From Allium sativum (taxonomy: Eukaryota; Streptophyta; Magnoliopsida; Asparagales; Amaryllidaceae): a stretch of 64,000 nt of DNA. Under the pieces are notes generated by a model that searched no databases, was not told the DNA's origin, and saw only the letters and a program-made list of their open reading frames with translations. The stretch is taken from assembly GCA_030737875.1 (NCBI GenBank), contig CM060910.1:66224501-66288500 (forward strand). The letters are read 5' to 3'. Shown in pieces: positions 36,507-46,360 of the stretch; within the stretch, counting starts at the first letter, position 1, and each line of letters begins with the position of its first letter. A program made the translations under genes and the position numbers.

Positions 36507-37796
36507 TCACCAAGGGTAGTTGGGATCCATGTTGCAAATAGCAATGTATATCTTTTTGATCGACCAAATCGGCTTAAACGAAACGACATGCAAAATTGAC
36601 CATTCACTAAGTTGTTGAAGAAATTTGCTTTTACTCTCAAACATCATACCGACTTTGAAACCATTCTGAACAAAAGCCGATGAAAAATTTTCATTGTTGA
36701 ATTGCATATTAGCAACCATGGATCTAGCTAACATTTGTGCATTGCACAAATCATCATCCAACGGTACATCGAACTCTGGCTCCGGCTCCTCCTCATCACT
36801 ATCTTTCGGAGCGTTGTCTACGCTTCCGAAATCAAAATTCAAGGGAGCATTGTTTACTTGCATTGAATCAACCCATGTCGTGTCATTATCAAGAATGCTA
36901 ACAACGGTCATGCTATCAAGTGAAGAGTCCGGATTTAACTCGCCCAGGTCTAGTTCATCTATTTCCATATTACCGTCAGGAATATTCGAATCTACGTTGG
37001 ATTCAGCTTCGATAGCTTATGTCGGATACCTGAGTACACAAGCGACATATTTTTGAGTATATTGTAATACACAAATCAGGAATTATACATCAATAACACA
37101 AGTAATTTACTGTTGGCTCATATGATTAACATCGGAGGGCGTAAGGTGAGTGAGAGCACAACGATAACTTGTAGATGGTCCGGTTGTAGCTTGTGACGGG
37201 AAGTAATTCGAAAAAAACCTGAAACATACAATTTTTTTTAAATCATACACAAGACAATGGTTATATTATGCAGTAGGAGAATTCTACTGTTCGAATTTCC
37301 CTTGAGTCATATTTTGGACAGTATCCTGTGTCGGATATGAATAGCTAAGTTGCGAATTCACGAATGGATTCCACCCAAAACACATTTGTTGTTGCTCATA
37401 AGTAGGTAGGCCCATAACCGGATTCAGATGGTATGCTGTAGGAGCCGCAACGACTGGAGTTACATGTGGCTCTATCGACAATCTCCTCTCTTTCATTACA
37501 AATAATTCAATAGATTTTGACATGGCGGACAACATAATTTCAACGTTGGTATCGTCTCCAATTTTAATTGCCTTAGATCTAGAATCGGTCAGCCAGTTGC
37601 AAATTTACTCAATGTCAAACTCATCCGATTTGATTTTAGTAGCTTTATAGACAGCCTCCTTCAATTGTACAAAGTTTGATCCTTTCAAAACTTTTGCCAA
37701 TTTACTATATCCATCGTTATATGTTCCACATTTATGTTCATCAATAACCAATTCTCCGTCATAATAGCATATAGTAGCAATATAGTTCGGCGCCAT
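36507..37796 (-). pseudogene. MULE transposase gene, N-terminal part only
   Basis: Exon 1 starts at 37796 (MAPNYIATICYYDGE...) with the N-terminal domain common in plant MuDR-like proteins. It has one in-frame stop at 37602-37604 and the same frame resumes to 37284. GT...AG introns can be drawn at about 37288-37220 and 37110-37030, around a short exon coding FFSNYFPSQATTGPS. The last exon (from about 36968) holds an acidic linker (EEEPEPEFDVPLDDD) and the start of the MuDR DNA-binding domain (FKVGMMFESKSKFLQQL). Coding stops at NYPW, where intact proteins read CPWR and continue for hundreds of residues. The DDE transposase core and zinc finger are deleted. Confidence 0.75.
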
Positions 37797-38272
37797 TCTA
37801 CATTAAACTCAAGTTCATAAAAACTTAGATTGGACAGATCTAAAAAAAAACTAGAAAAATAAACTCATACCTTTCGATAATCTAACAAAAGCAAAACTCA
37901 TTTACTTCTCACTTAAACCCACAATAAAAGATTATTGTTTTGTTGAATAGCAATGAAGGATCTGAAGTTTTTGAATTTAGCTTTTGGGTTTTTTTTACTG
38001 AGGAGTGAAGAATGAGATGGAGAATGAGAAAATCAAGGAAAAGCAGGTTTATATTCACTCTGTAAATGTCCCGGGGCGCAATTTTAGATTGCACCCCAAA
38101 AGAAATTTCTTTTCAAAAATACTGCCGCAATATGTGATTGCGCCAGTATTCATGCCTTGGCCCGATCAAGGTTTACGTGGCGAAAAAGGGGCTATATTTG
38201 CAATATTTTGCAAAAAGAGGCTAAAAGTGGGGAAAAGAAGAAGGCCACATATGAAAAATGCTCACTGGTAGG

Positions 38273-38504
38273 GTAACAATGGAATGCATTGAAGAATGAT
38301 TCCTACACCCTATCCCCAAATCAGTCTGTCCCAGGTCGCCGTTAAATCCATCTCGTTCATTGAATCTCATTAATCAATTAATTTTTAATGGATGGGCTAG
38401 GTTTGAATGGACACACGAGACACAAGAGTATAACAGAGTTTTTAAATGGCACTTTTCCAATGGTTAGTCTTCATTCATTTTAAGGTGCATATTATCTATA
38501 TATT
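38273..38504. other. Host DNA between the MULE and the copia element
   Basis: No feature recognised beyond short AT-rich tracts near 38490-38509. Confidence 0.5.
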
Positions 38505-38509
38505 ATTAT

Positions 38510-38730
38510 TGTTGTTGTATTATATAAGAGTGAATATGCTTTTGTGATATTTTATTTAGTCCTACATCATGGGGATAATTTTAATATCAGCTCCAAAGCC
38601 TATATATAAAGAAGCCAATGTAATAGAAATGAGTAGACTTGAAGTAATAGAAATAAAAGTCTCTCCCCTATCTTTTATGTTCTCTCTAATGGTTTCTTGT
38701 TTAACATATGTTCTATTTATTTTTATAACA
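38510..38730 (+). repeat. 5' LTR of the hairpin-rich copia element
   Basis: About 220 bp, containing 'cctatatataaag' (TATA-like, near 38600). It is followed directly by TGTTATCAACCCGAAG, which may be a half-tRNA type primer site. It aligns with 53259-53466 except for an 8-base gap near 38565 and point changes. Confidence 0.85.
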
Positions 38731-39167
38731 TGTTATCAACCCGAAGCACTAACCGATTTAGTTACAGATCTCAAAACAGTAGGCTATTTTTCTGACCTGA
38801 TTGATTTGATTTTTCAAATTTCTATTTTGTTAGATCTCATCTCATTCTAGATTTAAATTTATTGTGTTATCTCTAGATTTTTTGTTTAGTCTTATAATTT
38901 TAGAACTCATATAGATCTACACTTTGAGATCTGATTCTTATTTTATTAATCGTATTTCAGATCTCACTCTATTATAGATCTGATTTTTTATGTAATCATA
39001 CTGTTGATCTCAAAATTATACTCAATTTATATACATTTGAGATCCCTACATGATTTAAAAATGAGATGTTGATTGTAGTTATTTATCCTTTTGGATTCGA
39101 CAAATTTTTGTTCTTCTCTATTCAAATAAATTCATTGAATTTAATTTGATTTTGTTACATAATTCAT

Positions 39168-40985
39168 ATTTCCGGAAGAAATGTTGTATTGTTTCTTATA
39201 GAAACAAATATAAATATAATACGTATCCAGAAGATTGTATTAAGTTCAGATCTATCACCAAAGGTGAATTATGAAAAATAAACTAATGAAAAAGTATATT
39301 AATTTTTTGGAATCTGAAATAATATGAACCTGAAGTTCATATGTTGAAGAAAAAAAATTAAATCCCGGAGCTTTCTTAAATGTTGTGACATGAAAAGATT
39401 ATACTTCCAGAAGAAGTTAGAAGAGACACACACATTATAATATGTGACAATAACATTAGATTCAATAGAAAATCCCTAAACTGGTTTCTTCTAACTGACA
39501 TCTTTCATGTATAGTTTATATTAACTAAATATTCTGAAGATATAGTATACATATTAATCTCTTAAAGATATGTTTTAAACATTAATTTTATATAGCAAAC
39601 CCAACATCCTAGAAGAGATGTTAGATTTTTTTTTTTTTTTTTTGCATTGCAATTACATAAATAAAAGATATGTTCCCTAAAGGAATTACACTCCAAAAGT
39701 AGTGATTTCTTTTCTCTCTTGAATCTTATTTTTATTTAATGCACCTAATTTTGTTACTACATTTAAGGTTTGATATGTATTTTTGTATATTGATATGACA
39801 TTTCAATAGTTTGTATATATTTATCTCTGGAGGAGATAAATTCATCCCAGAAGCGGTGATAACAAAATATCTTTAGAGGATATTTGTATATTTAGAAATA
39901 GTAAAATATCTCTAGAAGATATCTGTTTATTTGAAAATAATAAACATCCAGAAGAGATTTCTATAATTAAAGGTGATAAAATATTTATAGAAAAAGATTC
40001 ATAAATTTTTCCTAAATGGTGTCTATGGAATATCCTAGAAGCGATATTATATTTTGATATGTCTATAAAAGAATTTTCATTGAAATATTTTCAAATATCA
40101 AAGATGATAATGCAAATTTAATGACTAAAGAAAATATGCATCTCGAAGATCATAAGATAAGATTTAAATATTGATCTTAATTTAGCACACCTGAAATGTA
40201 TGCAGAAGCAATTTCTGTTAAAAAAATGGAAAATTTAGAACCTGCAGTTTCTATAATGGTAAGAGATAATTTTGATATAAAAAGAAAGATCTAAAATATT
40301 TTTATATGGATTGTATAATTTGAACCTAAAACATGTAATTTTTATGTTGTGAATTTTATGTATAGATCTACAAGTTTATGGAATTATTCATATTAAAGAA
40401 TGCAAAATACTGGTTCAATAATTACGCACTTTTACTCAATTCTCGATTAAACATTATGCATATATAAATATATATGGTATTTTATAAAATATGATCATTG
40501 GGAATGCAGTACAACTATAAATTGTTTATTTCGGTTTTGTCGTTGATCAATGTTGTAGTTAGATCCAATTTTTATTATGTTGATTTAAGTAAAATTTATT
40601 TATTTGATTCAGATATTTAGACCGTATAATGGTTATTTCCATTATTTTAATAATAAATGCACTAAATGTATCATTATGGTAATATATATTGTATTGCCAT
40701 ATTATTATAAATGTGTTTAAATCATTATTTATTATAAGTTAGATGATGTATGTTTGTATTTAGAAAAAGAATAGACATATGCATTATTTTTCGATATATT
40801 TAGCAACTAATATCTAATGTAATGGAAGAAGTTGTATAAATCAGATCTGAGACCTAAACTTTTGGATATAAAAAAAACTATTTGAAGAAGTTTACAAGTT
40901 TGAAATCTTTACAATTAGAAAAAATGTAAAGGTTCTAAATTAGAAGTATGTTAAAAGGTTGAGAACCAGAAGTTCGTCATAAATT
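39168..40985 (+). repeat. Constant-loop hairpin array, left part
   Basis: Inverted arms of 4-10 bp, mostly around a five-base loop. Examples: 39168-39182 (ATTTC/GAAAT, loop CGGAA), 39189-39207 (TTGTTTC/GAAACAA, TTATA), 39322-39342 (ATATGAAC/GTTCATAT, CTGAA), 39403-39417 (ACTTC/GAAGT, CAGAA), 39673-39685 (TTCC/GGAA, CTAAA), 39819-39841 (ATTTATCTC/GAGATAAAT, TGGAG), 39865-39885 (AAATATC/GATATTT, seven-base loop), 39906-39922 (ATATCT/AGATAT, CTAGA), 40973-40985 (GAAC/GTTC, CAGAA). The closing pair is C:G in nearly all. The sequence between hairpins is unrelated AT-rich DNA. Confidence 0.85.
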
Positions 40986-41205
40986 AATAAACTAGATGTA
41001 ACACCCCGAATTTTTGAATAATCAAATTAACTAAATTTAAGAATACTTAATTTCAAATGTGGGAATTAAGGGAAACGGGTTATGCCATTGCATTCGTCTT
41101 GGAATTATGGTTGAGATAGAGTCCGAGTTTGCGTAAAATGGATACAGTATGATGAAGATATGGATGAACGAAGTTAGGCAGAAGAACCAGAAACAGGCCA
41201 GAATG

Positions 41206-41347
41206 CACTGGCGGCACTTGGGAAGTGCGGCAGAACAAAATTGCACTGGCGCACTTGGGATGTGCGCCCATGCAAAGTTGCGCTGGCGCAATTGGGAAGT
41301 ACGCCCATGCAAAGTTGCACTGGCGCACTTAGCAAGTGCGCCCAGGT
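41206..41347 (+). promoter_or_regulatory. Array of 37-bp hairpin units in the gypsy U3
   Basis: Four units of the form 'cactGGCGCAC-ttgggat-GTGCGCCcatgcaaagttg'. The second unit has a perfect 7-bp stem; the others carry one or two changes. The array ends about 170 bp upstream of the TATA box. The sister LTR has two units. Confidence 0.75.
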
Positions 41348-41519
41348 CTAGCAGAAAGCCTGGATAGCTTTCTGGTGTGATATGATCCACACTGTGACTC
41401 ATTGCTAAGTCCGTTCTGACTCCTTGCTGAGTCATTAGCGCTGACTTGTTACCCTATCCTTACTGAGTGGTTTTGATTAACCCTAAGATCATCCGACGAC
41501 TATAATTAAATTGAAATTC

Positions 41520-41527
41520 TATATAAA
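41520..41527 (+). promoter_or_regulatory. TATA box of the Tekay-like LTR
   Basis: TATATAAA, conserved at 46809-46816, followed by a leader with 'aaaccctagaacc' and 'gccgccacc'. Transcription would start near 41555, leaving about 3 kb of LTR before the poly(A) signal. Confidence 0.6.
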
Positions 41528-41815
41528 CATGTGTAGACTCAAACCCTAGAACCAAATAAAAATTTGATCATTGGTCGTCATACTGTCTCTCCAAAACCTA
41601 GAGTAGCCGCCACCAACTAGAAGCAAAGTAAAGCAACTCAATTCTATTCAAATCAAAGTCTAATCTCAATAACGAAATTGTCTACATCAAGGGAACACTA
41701 ATCAATTACAGATTTCGGATCCCAGAACTCAAGACCCTCTTTTTCTGTGAGTTCTAGTCACTTTTAGGTTTAAATAAATAAAAGTGAATCATGGTAGACT
41801 ATGATTTGGGTATAT

Positions 41816-42420
41816 GTTGTTTGTAGTTATGCAGGTTTATTGTTGTTGTGGATCATGAAATTATACAAGTTCATTGTTGTGGTGAATCATGAAATTATAC
41901 AAGTTTATTGTTGTTGTGGATCATGAAATTATACAAGTTCATTGTTGTTGTGGATCATGAAATTATACAAGTTTATTGTTGTTGTGGATCATGAAATTAT
42001 GCAAGTTCATTGTTGTGGTGAATCATGAAATTACACAAGTTTATTGTTGTTGTGGATCATGAAATTATACAAGTTTATTGTTGTAGTGAATCATGAAATT
42101 ATGCAAGAGAAATTCATAAACATATGCAAGTCACCTATGCAAGTTGTTATGTTGTGAACCATGAACCTATGCAAGTTGTTATGTTGTGAATCATGAACCT
42201 ATGCAAGTCACCTATGCTAGTTGTTATCTTGTGAATCATGAACCTATGCAAGTTGTTATGTTGTGAATCATGAACCTATGCAAGTCACTTATGCAAGTTG
42301 TTATGTTATGAATCATGAACCTATGCAAGTCATCTATGCAAGTTGTTATGTTGCAAAATCATGAATCTATGCAAGTTGTTAATTATGCGGTGAATCATAA
42401 TTACATGCAAAGTTATCATG
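41816..42420 (+). repeat. Two adjoining minisatellites
   Basis: The first has units of about 36-40 bp built on 'gttgttgtggatcatgaaat' plus 'tatacaagtttatt'. The second has units of about 45-50 bp built on 'tatgcaagtcacctatgcaa' plus 'gttgttatgttgtgaatcat'. Copy numbers differ from the sister array at 47116-47640. Confidence 0.88.
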
Positions 42421-44561
42421 TCATTTTCCCTAATTGTCATGCTTATGCCAAAAATTGTACTTAAAACGATCACCTTGTCATTCCCTTTATTTTATTGTTA
42501 TGGCGAGGCTACCTTGTAGCCTCGATGACGCCAAAAACGCAAACGGTTACGCTAGTTAAGAAACGGGAAAAAAGGGAATTTGTAATAGGCATAATTTACA
42601 TAGTGTTTATGTAAATTGGGCACATGATTCTAGTAGGGAAACATGCATTTTTTTTTTACCTATTATGACATAGGTAAAGTTGAGTAAAAATGGTATAATT
42701 TGAATATAACCATTTATGGATAGGAAATTCAAATTAAAATACGTATTGACACCTATAAAAAGGAAAGGATTAATTAATTAACTTAATTAATCAAAAGAGG
42801 AATGTTTAAGCAATTAAAGTCTGAAAATTTAATTAACACTTATGATACGAGGTTATGTTACATTAGTGGTGGAAGTCTGCCCGGACCTGACCGGCATATC
42901 CAGCAGCCACTAATGTTGAACCTAATGCGAGAGCTCTGAGTGTGTGAATACGACTCGGGCTAAGACACGAGGTTAGACCCAACTGTGGAATAAGACTGCC
43001 CGGACCCGACCGGCATATCCAACATCCGCATGTTGTAGACCTAATGTCGGAGGTCTAGCCCAATATAACCATAATTGGACATGGTAATAAGAAAAGACTA
43101 CTTAACCTAACTTAATACATGTGGACTGTATGATGATAGACATAAGTTAGGGTTAAGTAAAATGAGTTGGATTGTGGGTGGGTTAAGTACAACTGATGGG
43201 TAGGTGGGTAATATTAATATATATAGGCGCACAAACTTAACCATTAAATAAATAGGATTAAATTTGTGGGAGGGTTAAGTACAATTGAAGGGTAGGTGGG
43301 TAATATTAATAAATATAGGCCCACAAACTTAACCGGATAAAAAAGGTTATGTAATTAAAGACACCTAATGGTATACATAAATGGGGCAAAATAGTAAAGT
43401 TATATATTAAAGACACCCTTAGGGGTACACATAACTAATAGGAATAGATAAAATTATGTATTAAAGATACCTATAGGTAAGCATAACCGATAGGTAGATT
43501 AATGGTTATGTATTAAAGACACCTATAGGTACACATAACTGATTGAGGGCTATGTAACTAAAGAAACCTTAGGGTATACATAGTCAGTAGAAAACCTAGT
43601 GGGGATACAAGACATAGGGGAGAGCTTGTATCATGTTGTGTGGGACCCATTTCTGTCAGTAACCCGGAGGGGTATCAAAGTAAAGAACTCCGTACTAGGC
43701 GGGGAAGGGGCACACTTACTGATTGATTGTAAGAGATCCAAAACGAGACGGATGGTGTGGGCGGCGCAAACCGACCGGGAACATGTGCGTGCATGGGTCG
43801 GGCAGAGGGGGACAAGACGATCGTGACACCAGTAGGTATAACTGTGCACACCTTGGGTTGCCACTTTAGGGAAGTGATACCCCCTAGTTGTGGGACCAGC
43901 ACAGGGTATCTACAGAGTAGGGAGCCGATCGATTAGGGTAGTGGTTAGGGTATACCCGGACGTATGCACTAAGTCTACCAATTTATAGTAGGAGGGTAGT
44001 GGGTACGACTAGTTGAGATAGGAGCAGGCGGCACCTATGACAGCAACTAGGAATACACGAAACTACCACCATCGTTATCGTTATTATGGGTAGCGGAAGG
44101 GATCATCCCATCTTGATTTTACTAGTAATAGTGCAGAGTAGTTTGTAGTGAAGCATGCATACATCTTACCTTATTTGTCCTGTCATACCTGCCATCTGTA
44201 CCGTGAATCCTCTTATCCACTTTGTATCCCTGTCATGTTTACCTTTATTTATTTGCTTGCTAAAAGTTACTGGACTCACCAGACGTATGTCTGACCTAGT
44301 TTGTTTCGCCTCTTTTCTTCCATTCCCCCCAGGTTTTCAGGGAGGAAACACTCAGCTTTAGTCAGGACTTGGATATCATCTTCTAGGAGCTACTTCTGAA
44401 ATATGGCTCGAGTCTCTGTCTCTTATATGGCTTGCTCTTTAATATGGGGAATGATGTTTTTCTTTTAAATACCTATATACTCTGATAATGTAAGACAGAA
44501 GTGTTTTGTTGCTATGGTTTTATGACTCATGGTATTATGTAACAAAGTATTTTGGTGATTT

Positions 44562-44567
44562 AATAAA
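44562..44567 (+). terminator. Poly(A) signal of the Tekay-like LTR
   Basis: AATAAA just before TTTCCGCTGCA, conserved in the sister (49681-49686) and, next to the same CCGCTGCA block, at 519-524 in the fragment at the left window edge. Confidence 0.6.
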
Positions 44568-44697
44568 GTTGTTTATTTTCCGCTGCAAAAATTTTATATC
44601 TGTCTTGTGATATTCTGTGTCTATTTATCTAAAACGCTCTACTGAAGTTAAGGCATTCCCTTTATGAGTGACCTTAATGGAGGTGGGGTGTGACACT

Positions 44698-44709
44698 TGG
44701 TATCAGAGC
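44698..44709 (+). other. Primer-binding site of the Tekay-like element
   Basis: TGGTATCAGAGC, two bases after the 5' LTR. Confidence 0.93.
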
Positions 44710-45027
44710 TAAAGGTTACCAGATTAGATAAAAAGTTTTTGAAAACCATTTTCAGAAAGGATTTAAAAGGAAAGTTATTTTGAAAAACATAGTCTCCGAA
44801 GCCATATGTCTATCTTCTGATTTTCTGTTTAATCCTTGTTTTCCTTCTTTTCTGAGTCTCCGGGGCTCTTGGCTTTCTGGGAGGTAACCTCATCGCGACA
44901 TGGTCCCGTAGGCATGATGAGACTATGGCATCTGTCGAAGGGCAAAGAAGTGCCTAACTTCCATCTGTAGCCGCAGTTATTCCATCTACGGCTAATCCTC
45001 TTTCGGGCTTCGTAGGTTTTCCACGCG

Positions 45028-45440
45028 ATGGGGGCAACTTTAGAGAAAGACTTGTTAACATGTAAGAAGGTTGGTTGTTTTCGGTGCCATGAGACAGGAC
45101 ATCTGATCTTGGATTGCCCAAGAAGGCAAGGGCAAAGGGTAGAATCTTCTAGAGGGTAGGTGGATGCTCTCGTGACAGATGGATAGAGATAAGAAAAATT
45201 TATGTAAAAGGTTTAATTTCCTTATCTGATTATGAAGTTAAGACTCTTTTGGATTCTGGCATTGAGACTCTGCACTTTAATACTAGTTTTGTTTCTGATC
45301 CCGTAGTTGTTTCCAACCCCTTTGGTGGTTCGGCTCATTTATTGGTGATTTGTAAGGGGTTGAAATTATCTGTGTTAGGCGTCAAAAATTTGAATGTGAC
45401 ATTTGTGTGCTCAAGTTTATGGACTATGGATTGGTTCTAA
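45028..45440 (+). pseudogene. Gypsy nucleocapsid zinc knuckle and protease remnants
   Basis: An intact CX2CX4HX4C knuckle, CFRCHETGHLILDC, is encoded at 45076-45117. After a stop and frameshift, the frame from about 45190 runs into an aspartic protease with LLDSGIETLHFNTSFV (active-site DSG kept; the usual A-T/S-H-S-F-I part is changed) and ends near SLWTMDWF, where the family reads VILGMDWL. About 63 residues remain in the last open stretch (45249-45440). No gag capsid or reverse transcriptase motif was found around them. Confidence 0.8.
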
Positions 45441-46347
45441 ATGGACCAGCTTTCTATGTAGAGGGTCATTCTAGATTTTGAGAGGAGGGTCTTTAAGTTT
45501 CTAACTTGTCATGGGAAGACCCCAAAGTTTCTTGTGACCCGCAAGGGTCTGTTATGCTTAGCTTTATGAGAATCATTCTGTAATCTGATCTGTACCAGTA
45601 ATCTATAAGTATCTGAATATTTCTGAAGGATAGGGGTTTCTACTCGAAGCATGAAGTATATTTCCAGTTTTGGCATTGTTTAATGGGGGTAATTCTCTGA
45701 GTGTCAGTCTGATGTTGATTTCGGTCTTCGGGGATGAAACTTAGGGAATTATTCTCCTAACCGATGTCAAATTGGAACAGATCTTTTGTTTTAGATATAT
45801 CATTTGTTTGTATCCCATCAACCGAATCTTCGACCTTTAGATAGGAAATCAATGGATGTAAACATGTGTTTGAGACATGTTATGTTTGGTGGTTGCAAGT
45901 GGATGCAATTGTTTTCTAGTGGTTGCTCGTGGATGCATTTACACACACATTAGGAACTAAATCGGCTCAAATCACTTTCATATTGCATATAAAAATGTGT
46001 GCGTATTTAGGGTAATGGATGTATAGTGGTTGTGTTATCATATGATGTTGCATTTTGATGAATGGTTGTGCACACATGAAGAGATAATATGTATCAAATA
46101 GGAAAATTGCATACATGTTGGACTCATGGCACTAACATAATTCGCATTAAGGAGGTCAACTGAATCAGTGGACTGCCTAATCTTTTCATTAGATAAGGAA
46201 CATATACACACACTTTTGCATATGTTCATACAACATTGGAAGTTTTCTAAGGACAATGGATGCTTGTGGATGATGGCTGAGTAGATGGGTGATTGGATGG
46301 TAGGGCACATTCTTCTTAACTTGAAGATTTCGGGGACGAAATCCTTT
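45441..46347 (+). other. Non-coding interior of the Tekay-like element
   Basis: Decayed sequence with no recognisable pol motif. It ends with 'agatttcggggacgaaatcc', the remnant of the pol tail found before chromovirus polypurine tracts. Confidence 0.6.
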
Positions 46348-46360
46348 AAGTAGGGGAGAA
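46348..46360 (+). other. Polypurine tract of the Tekay-like element
   Basis: AAGTAGGGGAGAA immediately before the 3' LTR. Confidence 0.85.

Larger units (their letters stand above)
35991..38263 (-). mobile_element. Mutator-like element (MULE) with long inverted ends
   Basis: Terminal inverted repeats of about 200-235 bp (35991 to about 36230, and about 38060 to 38263) start GAGCATTTTTCAT. The flanks TCTGGTAGG (35982-35990) and ACTGGTAGG (38264-38272) form a 9-bp TSD with one mismatch, the size expected for MULEs. Inside, on the minus strand, is the 5' part of a MuDR-type transposase gene. The catalytic core is missing, so it is non-autonomous. Confidence 0.88.
40996..44695 (+). repeat. 5' LTR of the Tekay-like element
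   Basis: 3700 bp. In order: four GGCGCAC hairpin units (41206-41347), a TATA box (41520-41527), a leader, minisatellites (41816-42420), a duplicated 'gcccggacc..gaccggcatatcc' block (42840-43030), and a poly(A) signal (44562-44567) before the end. It is 246 bp longer than the sister, mainly from extra repeat units. Confidence 0.92.

Noticed and set aside
41816..42420. CRISPR-like regular repeats
   Set aside because: Units are directly tandem with no unique spacers, inside an LTR of plant DNA. They are minisatellites.
43599..43902. Overlapping ORFs of 75-77 aa in the Tekay-like LTR
   Set aside because: They are in the GC-richer part of the LTR, on both strands, and their sister frames at 48717-49049 are cut short or shifted.
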